Source of the DNA: DATLNF01 sp046590575
GTDB taxonomy: Bacteria; Actinomycetota; Actinomycetes; BP-191
Length of the DNA stretch: 60,452 bases
Direction of reading: 5' to 3'
Assembly: GCA_046590575.1 (NCBI GenBank)
Contig: JBKJUS010000205.1
Coordinates: 1-60,452, forward strand
The position numbers and the translations under genes are program-made. This document shows positions 15,381 through 23,243 of this stretch, one piece after another (position 1 is the stretch's first letter; every line of letters starts with the position of its first letter). The notes below the pieces were generated by a model that worked only from the letters and a program-made list of their open reading frames with translations, did not search any database and was not told the DNA's origin.

Positions 15381-16358
15381 ATGAAGCTGCTGGTGACAGG
15401 CGGGGCCGGGTTCATCGGCTCGCACTACGTGCGGATGCTGCTCGACGAAGATCTGGTTGACGAGGTCACGGTTCTCGACAAGCTGACCTACGCCGGCAAC
15501 TTGGACAATCTCGCGCCGGTCGCCGGGCACCCCGGCTACCGGTTCGTCCAGGGCGACATCGTCGACTCCGCGGTGCTGGACGAGGTGATCCCCGGCCATG
15601 ACGCGGTGCTCAACTTCGCTGCCGAGACGCACGTGGACCGCTCGATCAGCGGCGCCGCCGACTTCGTCGTCACCAACGTGCTCGGCGCGCAGACCTTGTT
15701 CGACGCGTGTCTGCGGGCCGGCACGCCGCGCGTCGTCCATGTCTCCACCGACGAGGTCTACGGCTCGATCGACGTCGGCAAGTTCCGTGAGACGGACGTG
15801 CTGATGCCCAACTCGCCGTACTCAGCGGCCAAGGCCGGCTCCGACCTCCTGGCACGCGCCTACCACGTCACGCACGGCCTGAACATCTCGGTGACCCGGT
15901 GTTCGAACAACTACGGGCCCTACCAGTTTCCCGAGAAGGTGATCCCGCTCTTCGTCACGAACCTGATCGACGGCAAGACGGTGCCGCTCTACGGCGACGG
16001 TCTCAACGTGCGTGACTGGCTGCACGTCGATGACCACTGTCGCGGCATCCACCTGGTGCTCGATCAGGGCGCGCCCGGGGATTGCTACAACATCGGCGGC
16101 GGCGTGGAGCTCTCCAACCGCGAGCTCACCGAGCTGCTGCTCGACGCATGCGACCGCACGTGGGATGACGCGGTGGAGTACGTCGAGGACCGCAAGGGCC
16201 ATGACCGCCGCTACGCCATCGACGACTCCAAGCTGCGGGCGCTGGGCTACACCCCAGGGACGGCATTCCTCGACGGGCTTGCCGCGACCGTGCAGTGGTA
16301 TCGCGACCACCGCGCCTGGTGGGAGCCGCTGAAGGCCAAGGCGGCCTTGCTCAGCTAG
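15381..16358 (+). CDS. rmlB: dTDP-glucose 4,6-dehydratase
   Basis: A 325-residue short-chain dehydrogenase/reductase-type enzyme, the second step to dTDP-rhamnose. The NAD-binding GxxGxxG is at residues 7-13 (MKLLVTGGAGFIGSHYV). VLDKLTYAGNLDNL, NFAAETHVDRSI, HVSTDEVYGSI (active-site Thr-Asp-Glu) and the catalytic Tyr-Lys in NSPYSAAKAGSDLL follow. SNNYGPYQFPEKVIPLF and VRDWLHVDDHCRGI are diagnostic of RmlB. The ATG at 15381 has GAGAGG ahead; the frame to 15336 adds an unlikely Arg-rich lead. Its last four bases overlap the stop of the convergent membrane-protein gene (CTAG shared), so transcripts of rmlB and that gene must collide. Confidence 0.95.
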   Translation: MKLLVTGGAGFIGSHYVRMLLDEDLVDEVTVLDKLTYAGNLDNLAPVAGHPGYRFVQGDIVDSAVLDEVIPGHDAVLNFAAETHVDRSISGAADFVVTNVLGAQTLFDACLRAGTPRVVHVSTDEVYGSIDVGKFRETDVLMPNSPYSAAKAGSDLLARAYHVTHGLNISVTRCSNNYGPYQFPEKVIPLFVTNLIDGKTVPLYGDGLNVRDWLHVDDHCRGIHLVLDQGAPGDCYNIGGGVELSNRELTELLLDACDRTWDDAVEYVEDRKGHDRRYAIDDSKLRALGYTPGTAFLDGLAATVQWYRDHRAWWEPLKAKAALLS

Positions 16359-17083
16359 CTGGGCTGCCCGGCCGACGGGGTGTGCCGGTTCGATCCGGGC
16401 TCGGCAGTGCGCTCGGGCTTCGGGGTCCGGCTGGGCTTGGCAGTGCGCTCCGCCTTGGGAGAATGGCTGGGCCGCGCGGTCGGCTTGCCTGACGGGTGAT
16501 CCTTGGCGACGTCGGCACAGAAGGTTTCGACTCTTTCTGGGCCGCCGGCCGCCAGCACGAGGTTGCTGAACGCCGTCGAGTTCTCGTTCTTCGGCTTGCC
16601 GCTCGCAGACCAGGCGTTGCAGAGCCCGGCCTTCGCGGGTCCATTGACGTCGGGACCATTGGCGCTTGGCGACGCACTGGTCGACGCCGAGGCTGCCTTA
16701 GCAGCCTTGCGCGCTGCCTTCTTTGCGGCCTGGTCCTTGGCGTGCCCGTTGGCGTGATCCGGCACGCCCAGCGCACCGAGAGCATCGTGGGCCAGCCGTT
16801 GTGGGGTCGCCGGCAGCGCACCGGCGTACGCCGCGGCGACGCCGCCGAAGCCGAGTGCGGTGGCGAAAGAGACAGCAGCGACCCGGTGGGTCAGACGACG
16901 AAAGTTCACAGCACTGCTCCGTGAGGTCGGGAGGGCTCGTCCAGCCGTGATGAACGCGGCGAGAGCCGCCGATTCACCTGCCAGCTCGTCCTGGTGGGGT
17001 GAGGCGCTGGCCGCAGTAAGCAGCCGAGCTACCTGAGGGTCGAGCGGTGGCAGGTCGTCCTGGCCGTTCCACAGTCTGCGCAT
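16355..17083 (-). CDS. Single-pass membrane protein downstream of an ECF sigma gene, candidate anti-sigma
   Basis: A 242-residue protein. The cytoplasmic N-terminus (1-62) contains LDPQVARLLTAASASPHQ and LAAFITAGRALP. One membrane segment follows (about 70-92, VAAVSFATALGFGGVAAAYA). The outer part is rich in Ala, Lys, Ser and Pro, with a short domain around two Cys (GLCNAW and VETFCADVAK). It ends in Ser/Pro/Lys/Arg repeats (SHSPKAERTAKPSRTPKPER). It starts two bases after the ECF sigma stop, so the two are co-transcribed. That context, together with the cytoplasmic/TM/extracytoplasmic layout, suggests an anti-sigma-like membrane partner. No ZAS zinc motif (HxxxCxxC) is present, so this is inference. 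Confidence 0.7.
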   Translation of the reverse strand: MRRLWNGQDDLPPLDPQVARLLTAASASPHQDELAGESAALAAFITAGRALPTSRSSAVNFRRLTHRVAAVSFATALGFGGVAAAYAGALPATPQRLAHDALGALGVPDHANGHAKDQAAKKAARKAAKAASASTSASPSANGPDVNGPAKAGLCNAWSASGKPKNENSTAFSNLVLAAGGPERVETFCADVAKDHPSGKPTARPSHSPKAERTAKPSRTPKPERTAEPGSNRHTPSAGQPS

Positions 17084-17085
17084 GC

Positions 17086-17667
17086 TCAGAAGAGCGTTGC
17101 CGGGGTCCCCTGCGTTACACCCGTTGCGTCGAGGTCGTGGGGGAGCAGTGCCTTGAGCCGGCGCAGGCCCCGCATGGTGTTGACTCGCACGGCTCCGGGT
17201 CGTTTGCCCAGGATGCGGGCAGTTTCGGCCACATCGAGGCCGGCCACGATACGCAGGATGACCGCCTCCGCCTGGTCCCGGGGCAGCGCGGAGATCAGGG
17301 CCAGAGCTGCCTCTGTGCTGAGCGCGTCGAGCGCGCAGGCCTCGGTGTCGTCCGGCGACCGGGACTCCGGCAACTCAGCCACGAGGGTGGATCGCCGCCG
17401 CCCGCGGCTGCGCAGCAGGTCGATCCCGCGATGGCGTCCGACTGTGAAGATCCATGCGCGCAGCGCGGCCTTGTCACCGTCGAAGGTCCGAATGTCGCGG
17501 GCGATCTCGAGCCACACATCAGCGGCCACATCCTCGGCGTCGGCTCCGACGACGACCCGCAGGTAGCGCAGCAGTGGTGGCTGCATCTCGCGGTAGAGCA
17601 CGGCAAAGGCCACCTCGTCGCCGCGAACAGCCGCCGCAAGCGGATCCAAGGTAGGCGAGAGAGTCAC
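17086..17667 (-). CDS. ECF-family RNA polymerase sigma factor
   Basis: From GTG 17667 this is a 193-residue group IV sigma factor. The sigma2 region is LAAAVRGDEVAFAVLYREMQ, PPLLRYLRVVVGADAEDVAA and LRAWIFTVGRHRGIDLLRSR. The sigma4 region is LISALPRDQAEAVILRIVA, GLDVAETARILGKRPGAVRV and NTMRGLRRLKALL. A GTG at 17790 would add 41 residues that do not look like sigma sequence, so I prefer 17667, which gives a normal length. Upstream lies rmlD in the opposite direction. With the membrane protein downstream it forms a sigma/anti-sigma-like pair set between rmlB and rmlD. It may respond to envelope stress or tune the polysaccharide genes. Confidence 0.88.
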   Translation of the reverse strand: MTLSPTLDPLAAAVRGDEVAFAVLYREMQPPLLRYLRVVVGADAEDVAADVWLEIARDIRTFDGDKAALRAWIFTVGRHRGIDLLRSRGRRRSTLVAELPESRSPDDTEACALDALSTEAALALISALPRDQAEAVILRIVAGLDVAETARILGKRPGAVRVNTMRGLRRLKALLPHDLDATGVTQGTPATLF

Positions 17668-17880
17668 TCCAGGCTCATCGGCGCCTGCGGTCCGCAACCT
17701 TCGCTTCGCCTCAGAAATTTTCGCCACCGCCTCGCGGTCTGCTGTGCATGAACTGTGCGTACGCCGGCATTCCGGGAGCGTGCCGGACACCTCGTGGCGA
17801 TCGATCCCCCCTCCGTCAAACTGTATGCCCCTTCAGATCCCCGGGCGGATGAAGGGCGGCCCAGATGGGACCATGGGCGG

Positions 17881-18780
17881 GTGAGTGTTGAAGTTGTACC
17901 CGAGCGGGTCCTCGTCGTGGGCGCGGGGGGGCAGCTGGGCAGTGATCTGATGGTCGAGCTGGGCTCGGTGGCGACCGGGCTCACCCGAGCAGAGCTGGAC
18001 GTCACCGACGGCCTGGCCGTGCGCGACGCGGTCGGTGCGTGGGCGGCCGGCACGCGCGTACCGGATCGACACCGGCTCGTCGTCATCAACGCCGCTGCCT
18101 GGACTGACGTCGACGGGGCTGAGGCCGACGAAGCCGGCGCCCACGCGGTCAACGGCGTTGCGCCCGGTCACCTCGCCTCCGCAGCCGCCGATGTCGGCGC
18201 CGCTCTGGTGCACATCTCGACCGACTACGTCTTCGCTGGCGACGCCGCCGAGCCGTACGACGTGGAGGCAGTCACCGGACCGCGGTCGGCGTATGGGCGC
18301 AGCAAGCTCGCCGGAGAGCATGCCGTGTGGGGTGCGACGCACGAGGCGTACGTCGTGCGGACGGCGTGGGTCTACGGCGCGACCGGCGGAAACTTCGTCA
18401 AGACGATGGCGCGTCTGGAGCGGGAGCGCGACACGCTGAGCGTGGTCGACGACCAGCGCGGGTCGCCGCCCTGGTCCAGGCACCTCGCGCAGGGGCTGGT
18501 CGCACTGGCGGCGACCCGGCGATACGGCACCTACCACCTGACCAACGCCGGCGAGACGTCATGGTGTGGTTTCGCGCGGGCCGTGTTCGAGGAGGTCGGG
18601 GCCGACCCCGACCGGGTCCAGCCGTGTACCACCGCGGACTTCCCACGTCCGGCGCCGAGGCCCGCCTACTCGGTGCTCTCCGACCGGGCATGGCGCGCTG
18701 CGGGTCTCGCGCCGCTGCCGCCCTGGCGGGAGGCGCTTCGGGACGCGTTCGAGGAGGTCGGACCGGCACTGAGCGGATAG
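17881..18780 (+). CDS. rmlD: dTDP-4-dehydrorhamnose reductase
   Basis: A 299-residue NADPH-dependent reductase that makes dTDP-L-rhamnose, the last step. It has the cofactor loop VVGAGGQLGSDLMVELG, LVVINAAAWTDVDGAEAD, VHISTDYVFAGDAAEPYDVE and the catalytic YGRSKLAGEHAV (Tyr-x3-Lys), with VVRTAWVYG after it. The GTG at 17881 is the best start; the frame is open to 17755, but that part overlaps the control region of the divergent sigma gene. The C-terminus (FPRPAPRPAYSVLSD) is typical of the family. The stop is 5 bases from the convergent S4-protein stop. Confidence 0.94.
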   Translation: MSVEVVPERVLVVGAGGQLGSDLMVELGSVATGLTRAELDVTDGLAVRDAVGAWAAGTRVPDRHRLVVINAAAWTDVDGAEADEAGAHAVNGVAPGHLASAAADVGAALVHISTDYVFAGDAAEPYDVEAVTGPRSAYGRSKLAGEHAVWGATHEAYVVRTAWVYGATGGNFVKTMARLERERDTLSVVDDQRGSPPWSRHLAQGLVALAATRRYGTYHLTNAGETSWCGFARAVFEEVGADPDRVQPCTTADFPRPAPRPAYSVLSDRAWRAAGLAPLPPWREALRDAFEEVGPALSG

Positions 18781-18784
18781 CTCG

Positions 18785-19006
18785 CTAGCGGCGTACGACG
18801 CGGGCGCTGCCTGACCAGGTCTCGACGACGTCGCCGATGATCAGCTGGCGTCCGCGGCGGGTCTCGACCTCACCGTTAACCGTCACTCCGCCCGAGTCGA
18901 GCAGCACCTTGGCGTCGGCGCCGGTGCCGGCCAGATCGGCGAGTTTCAGGAGCTGGCCGAGGCGGATGACGTCGTCGCGGATCTCGACGTCGCGAGGCCC
19001 GGTCAC
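18785..19006 (-). CDS. Small S4-domain RNA-binding protein (YaaA/RlbA type)
   Basis: A 73-residue protein consisting of one S4 domain: IRLGQLLKLADLAGTGADAK, then VLLDSGGVTVNGEVETRRGR and LIIGDVVE. It resembles the small S4 proteins found as stand-alone genes in many bacteria, which bind structured RNA, probably rRNA or tRNA. Its ATG overlaps the stop of the upstream glycosyltransferase gene (ATGA, 19003-19006), so the two are coupled. There is no obvious functional link to polysaccharide synthesis; it may simply ride on the operon. Confidence 0.85.
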   Translation of the reverse strand: MTGPRDVEIRDDVIRLGQLLKLADLAGTGADAKVLLDSGGVTVNGEVETRRGRQLIIGDVVETWSGSARVVRR

Positions 19007-19941
19007 CGGTTTGCCGGTGCTGGGCGGCCCAGCAAGCTGAGCTCGAGCTCACGTCGGGAGACCCGCTGCAGGACCTGGCGGCGCCGACGTAGCAGCGCCG
19101 GCAACCAAGCAAGGAACGACAGGTAGGCGCGAACCCGCCGCAGCGCCTTCGGCCGGGACTCGCCGAGGGCCACGGACACCGTGGTGAGCGGAAAGCGTAG
19201 GACTGCGTTCCAGGCCCGAGCGGCTGTCGCGCAGGTGACGAGCATGGCCAGTCGGTTCCGCTCGGTGTAGTACGTGTGCCGCAGTGAGCCGGCACCCGCC
19301 GTTGCCGAGTGCTGGTGGACCACCACGGCCGTTGGCTCGTAGCGCACCGACCACCCGGCCAGCCGTAGCCGCCACGAGAGGTCAACGTCTTCGTAGTAGA
19401 GGAAGAACCGTGGGTCCATCCCGCCGACCTCGAGCACCGCTGCCATCCGCAGGGCGACCGCCGCCCCGCACCCGAACGCCACCGTCGCGGGGGCGTCCCA
19501 CTGTCCTTCGTCGGGATCACCAAATCCGATGTCCCGGGCGTAGCCGTCCGGTGCCAACCACCCGCCGGCGCTGTTGATCCGCCCGTCCGGCAGGAGCAGT
19601 TTGCTGCACACGGCCCCGACCGCTGGGTCGCGAAATGGTGCTGTGAGCGCTGCGAGCCAGCCCGGCCGCACCGTCGCGTCGTTGTTGACCAGCACCGCGT
19701 ACGGCGTCCGGACGAATGCCAGTCCCTGGACCACACCGCCGGCGAACCCGGTGTTGGTCGGGCTGCGCACGACGCGGACGGACGGGTAGCACTCGGCGAG
19801 CAGCCGCGCGGTGCCGTCGGTCGACGCGTTGTCGACGACGACCACAGCAGCACCTTCCGGGAGCACCGCGTCGAGGCAGTCGCGCAGCAGGTGCGCGCCG
19901 TTCCAGGTGACGACGACGATGGTCGAGTCGTCGGCGTTCAG
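19003..19941 (-). CDS. Glycosyltransferase family 2 (rhamnosyltransferase-like), probable CTG start
   Basis: A GT-A enzyme of about 312 residues: STIVVVTWNGAHLLRDCLDA, VVVVDNASTDGTARLL, NTGFAGGVVQGLAF, YAVLVNNDATVRPGWL (Asp-x-Asp-like metal site) and FFLYYEDVDLSWRLRLAGW near the end. This pattern is shared with WbbL-like rhamnosyltransferases. The frame is open well upstream, but that part mirrors the next gene. The natural start is a CTG at 19941 that overlaps the TGA of the upstream gene (CTGA); no ATG, GTG or TTG lies between it and the conserved first strand. It is in a leftward operon with the Stealth-like gene, the GT4 gene and the S4 gene. Donor and acceptor sugars are unknown. Confidence 0.85.
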   Translation of the reverse strand: MNADDSTIVVVTWNGAHLLRDCLDAVLPEGAAVVVVDNASTDGTARLLAECYPSVRVVRSPTNTGFAGGVVQGLAFVRTPYAVLVNNDATVRPGWLAALTAPFRDPAVGAVCSKLLLPDGRINSAGGWLAPDGYARDIGFGDPDEGQWDAPATVAFGCGAAVALRMAAVLEVGGMDPRFFLYYEDVDLSWRLRLAGWSVRYEPTAVVVHQHSATAGAGSLRHTYYTERNRLAMLVTCATAARAWNAVLRFPLTTVSVALGESRPKALRRVRAYLSFLAWLPALLRRRRQVLQRVSRRELELSLLGRPAPANR

Positions 19942-20993
19942 CGCGGCTGCTCCCGCTCGAGCCGGGCCACCGACCCCGCGAGCAGAGCGAGCTGCGAGCG
20001 CTCCTCGAGGGAGACGTACTCGTACATCCGGCGGGCCCGTCGCGCGACGCCGAAGAAGGCGCGCCGCCCGGCGCTGGTCTGCCAGGGGTTGCCGACACCG
20101 TCGGGGAAGCGCAGCCGCCCGGCTTCGACGTCGAAGTGGTGCCAGCGACTGATCTTGGCGAATGCCTGCCGCTCGGGAGCAGCGGTGTCCAGGGCGGTCG
20201 AGATGCCGGCGAAGAGCTGGCCAGGGGCGTACATCTGCGGGTAGAAGTTCTCGAAGGTCAGGTCCTCGGGCCGCTGCCAGTACGGCCACATGTGGGGGTA
20301 CTGCGGCCAGCACATCGTGCGGAAGACTCGAGGCGGTGCATAGCGCTCCGGCGCGATGTGCCGGCTGTAGTTCAACGGCAACGCCCAGTCGCAGAAGGCG
20401 TCGTCGGTCAGCCGTTCGGCGACAACGAAGGCCTCGAGGTAGAGAGCCTTGTCGACCGGTTGGGGCATGTGCGAGCCGTAGCTGAGGTGCTCGGCGCCGA
20501 GATAGGACAGTGCCAGATAGCTCGCATGCTGCGCGGCATCGAAGGTGCTCTCGTTGCGCCGCCACAGCGCCAAGTCGTGAAATGCGTAGTGGACCAGCCG
20601 GCCGGTACGGTCGACGAACAGGGACGGGTCTACCGGCTTCAAAGGCCGGTAGTCGTCGTCGGACTGAAGGAAGACGTCATCGATCGGGCCTCGGGCGAGG
20701 AAGATCCGGCGCAGCGCGGCGTTGCGGGCCGAGTGCTGGCCGGGCAGAGCCTCACCCGACGCGAGCAGAGCGCTCTCATCGACGAGGACGATCTCTGGCA
20801 CGTCGGTGCCACCGATGGCGCGTCGCATCGCCTCGACATCAGGTGCGAGGACCACGGCCTGACGCACCCACGGCATGAAGTGCCGGACGTAGCCGAGGGT
20901 CTCGGCGAGGACGCTCGGGCGGTTGCTGAGGTAGGCGATCTGCGTGGGAGGCGCGATGCGCTTGGGTGCCGCAGCCGCCCTGCCGATCGCCAT
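19938..20993 (-). CDS. Stealth-like capsular sugar-phosphotransferase (tentative)
   Basis: A 351-residue protein. Three stretches recall the Stealth family (hexose-1-phosphoryl transferases). They are LGYVRHFMPWVRQAVVLAPD (33-52, like conserved region 2), DDVFLQSDDDYRPLKPVD (105-122, with Asp112-114) and YGSHMPQPVDKALYLEA (172-188, like the His-x-Pro region 3). The usual first Stealth block (IDIVYTWVDG-like) is missing; a strand QIAYLSNRPSVLAETL takes its place. There is no membrane segment. It is coupled to the following GT2 gene and lies 9 bases from the GT4 gene upstream. If it is Stealth-like, the polymer may contain phosphodiester-linked sugars. I would call the assignment plausible, not proven. 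Confidence 0.55.
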   Translation of the reverse strand: MAIGRAAAAPKRIAPPTQIAYLSNRPSVLAETLGYVRHFMPWVRQAVVLAPDVEAMRRAIGGTDVPEIVLVDESALLASGEALPGQHSARNAALRRIFLARGPIDDVFLQSDDDYRPLKPVDPSLFVDRTGRLVHYAFHDLALWRRNESTFDAAQHASYLALSYLGAEHLSYGSHMPQPVDKALYLEAFVVAERLTDDAFCDWALPLNYSRHIAPERYAPPRVFRTMCWPQYPHMWPYWQRPEDLTFENFYPQMYAPGQLFAGISTALDTAAPERQAFAKISRWHHFDVEAGRLRFPDGVGNPWQTSAGRRAFFGVARRARRMYEYVSLEERSQLALLAGSVARLEREQPR

Positions 20994-21002
20994 GTGGCGA
21001 CC

Positions 21003-22391
21003 CTACTGGGTCCGACCGCGAGCCAGCTTGCCGAGGCGAGTGGCGGCTCGTCTGGCGAGCAACCCGACTCCGCCGCGATCCAGGTATTGGCGGGCGAGGG
21101 CGACCTCGCCGCGCCAGCCGGACGGTCCGGGGGTCGGCGCGCGTACGACGTCGAAGGGATGAGCGCGGTTGTCGCTCGCCGTCCGGTCGATCAGGTCCGG
21201 CGCGCGGCGCGGGTCGCGGCAGAAGGTCAGCAGCGGCGCGACGACTCGGTCCCAGCGGAACGACTCGGCGAGCTCACGCGAGGCGGCTGCGCAGCCGACC
21301 CGGCGCGCGTCGTCGTCGAGCAGCGCGAGTAGTGCGCTGGCCAGCGCATCAATGTCACCGGCCGGCACGGTGAGGCCGGCGCCATGGTTCGTCAGGAGGT
21401 CGCTGAAGACGTCGCCGCCGGTCGCGACGACCGGGAGACCGGCCCAGAGGTAGTCGAGGATGCGGGTGCGGAAGGAGAACTCTGTCTCCACGTGGTCCAG
21501 ATGTGTGGAGACCCCGATGTCGGCTTCCAGCAGGTAGGCGCCGCGTTCGTCGTAGGGCACCCAGCCGTCGTTGAAGAACACGGACCGGCCGGTGAGGCCC
21601 AACCGGTCGGCCAAGTCCCGCGTCTCGTTCGCCGTCCGCATGGCTGGCACGGCCGGGTTCGGGTGCCGGCCACCGAGGAACACCAGCCGCACGTCGTCGC
21701 GGTGCTGACGGGTCCGGTCGACGGCACGGACGAGGGTCTGCGGGTCGAACCAGTTGTAGAGGCCACCACCCCAGAGCAAGAGCTTGTCGTTCAAGCCGAT
21801 GCCCGGAACGACGCCGCGCAGCACCGGCTTGTCGTGCACCGGTGGCCGCGCGTCGACGCCGAACGGCGCGATGTCAATCAGCGCCCGCAGCGTCACGTCC
21901 TCGTCGTAGACCAGGGGGTTGACCCGTCCGAGCGCGGCCAACGCGCCGATCCAGAACCGTCTTTGCTGGTCGCTTGCGGCCAGGAAAAAGTCGCCCCGTC
22001 GCATGGCGTTGTTGAGGACGGCCGTCGCGTTGTGCACCCTGGCGAGCCGGTCGCGGTGCGATCGCTCGCGCGACATCTCCAGGTTGCCCAGGTGGTAGGG
22101 GTCGTAGAGGTCGACGACCACCGCGGCGGCGGACCGCTCGATGGCCGGGAAGTCGTGCAGGATGCTGCCCTGGACGACCCAGACGTCAGTGCGGCCCACG
22201 AGGTCATCGACGCTGTCGATGTGACGCACGCCGAAGCCTGCCTCAGCAGGTCGTGTACAGGACGCACTCGTGACCAGCTCGACGTCGTGCTCGGCCGACA
22301 GCGCCCTGGCGAAGTGCCAGGCCCGAATGGCCGGGCCCGCCATCTGTGCACCGAGCACGTCCCCCGTGGCGACGACGACCCTGCGACTCAT
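21003..22391 (-). CDS. Glycosyltransferase family 4
   Basis: A 462-residue GT-B enzyme. The N-terminal half starts VVVATGDVLGAQMAGPAIRA and has LVTSASCTRPAEAG and VVQGSILHDFPAIE. The C-terminal half has KLLLWGGGLYNWFDPQTLVR, VRLVFLGGRHPNP, GYVPYDE-type DGWVPYDERGAYLLEADIGV and FSFRTRILDYLWAGLPVVAT, with the family Glu in an ILDYLWAG context. About 60 C-terminal residues form an extra Arg-rich tail. Such enzymes add a sugar from a nucleotide donor to a lipid-linked chain at the inner face of the membrane. It is divergent from wzm with only 21 bases between the start codons, so the promoters overlap the coding sequences. It starts the leftward operon ending in the S4 gene. Confidence 0.85.
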   Translation of the reverse strand: MSRRVVVATGDVLGAQMAGPAIRAWHFARALSAEHDVELVTSASCTRPAEAGFGVRHIDSVDDLVGRTDVWVVQGSILHDFPAIERSAAAVVVDLYDPYHLGNLEMSRERSHRDRLARVHNATAVLNNAMRRGDFFLAASDQQRRFWIGALAALGRVNPLVYDEDVTLRALIDIAPFGVDARPPVHDKPVLRGVVPGIGLNDKLLLWGGGLYNWFDPQTLVRAVDRTRQHRDDVRLVFLGGRHPNPAVPAMRTANETRDLADRLGLTGRSVFFNDGWVPYDERGAYLLEADIGVSTHLDHVETEFSFRTRILDYLWAGLPVVATGGDVFSDLLTNHGAGLTVPAGDIDALASALLALLDDDARRVGCAAASRELAESFRWDRVVAPLLTFCRDPRRAPDLIDRTASDNRAHPFDVVRAPTPGPSGWRGEVALARQYLDRGGVGLLARRAATRLGKLARGRTQ

Positions 22392-22412
22392 GGCTCGTAG
22401 ACTACGGGCCTC

Positions 22413-23243
22413 ATGACCACCGTCGCCGAGCTCTCTGCCTCACGCGAGCTGCTCGCCAACCTCATCTCGCGTGAGCTGCGCGGCAAGTACAAGCGCTCGA
22501 CGTTGGGCTGGGCCTGGTCGCTCATCAACCCGCTCGCGCTGGCCGCGATGTTCACTCTGGTCTTCAGCGTCGTGTTCCAGGCCGAGGCACCAACCGGTAA
22601 CCCGAGCGGGCTGACTTTCTTTCCGCTTCATCTGCTCTGCGCCCTGCTGCCGTGGACCTTTCTGTCCAACGGCATGACCGGTTCCATCGCCTCGCTCACC
22701 AGCAACGCCAACTTGGTGAAGAAGGTCTACTTCCCACGAGAGGTGCTCGTCGGGTCGGCTGTTCTTTCCTTGGTAGTGACGTTGGCGATAGAGATGACCG
22801 TCCTGGCCGTGGCGATGCTCGTCGCCGGCAACAACGTGTTGCCGTGGCTGCCGTTGGTGGTCATCCTCACGGTGTTGCAGACTGCCTTCGTCGTGGGGCT
22901 CGGCCTCGCGCTGTCGGTGCTGAACGTCTACTTCCGGGACATCCAGCACTTCCTGGCGATCTTCCTGCAGCTGTGGTTCTACGCGTCGCCGGTCATCTAC
23001 CCGGTCCGGTTCGTCGAAGATGCGATCGCCAAGTCGTCGGCACTCGACGGTGTACCGGTCATGGCGATCTACCGGTTAAACCCCATGGTCGGCTTCATCC
23101 AGAGCTACCGTGCGCTGCTTTACGACCTGCGGTTTCCCGACTGGGCTGACCTCGGCTGGGTGACGGTCGCTTCGCTCGGCACTCTGGTGCTCGGCTGGAA
23201 GGTCTTCCAGCGCTTCGAGCCGCGGCTGGCGGAGGAGCTCTAG
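22413..23243 (+). CDS. wzm: ABC-2 type polysaccharide exporter, permease subunit
   Basis: A 276-residue Wzm-like permease. The N-terminal amphipathic part LISRELRGKYKRSTLGWAWS is followed by six membrane segments (about 33-55, 66-85, 108-135, 142-165, 172-195, 245-265). LVKKVYFPREVLVGSAVL and FRDIQHFLAIFLQLWFYASP with PVIYPV are typical of the O-antigen/teichoic acid exporter family. It forms the channel with Wzt and exports an undecaprenyl- or decaprenyl-linked glycan. Mycobacteria use the same type of pair for galactan. The last base of its stop codon is the first base of the wzt start (TAGTG), and a GGAGGAG ribosome site for wzt lies inside its 3' end. Confidence 0.93.
   Translation: MTTVAELSASRELLANLISRELRGKYKRSTLGWAWSLINPLALAAMFTLVFSVVFQAEAPTGNPSGLTFFPLHLLCALLPWTFLSNGMTGSIASLTSNANLVKKVYFPREVLVGSAVLSLVVTLAIEMTVLAVAMLVAGNNVLPWLPLVVILTVLQTAFVVGLGLALSVLNVYFRDIQHFLAIFLQLWFYASPVIYPVRFVEDAIAKSSALDGVPVMAIYRLNPMVGFIQSYRALLYDLRFPDWADLGWVTVASLGTLVLGWKVFQRFEPRLAEEL

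Noticed and set aside
17668..17790. N-terminal extension of the ECF sigma factor from GTG 17790
   Set aside because: The extra 41 residues do not resemble sigma sequence, and GTG 17667 gives a normal-length protein. I keep 17790 as a possible alternative.
21384..22400. A 338-codon plus-strand frame opposite the GT4 gene at 21003
   Set aside because: The minus-strand GT4 motifs are complete. The plus frame ends beyond the gene boundary and overlaps the wzm promoter region.
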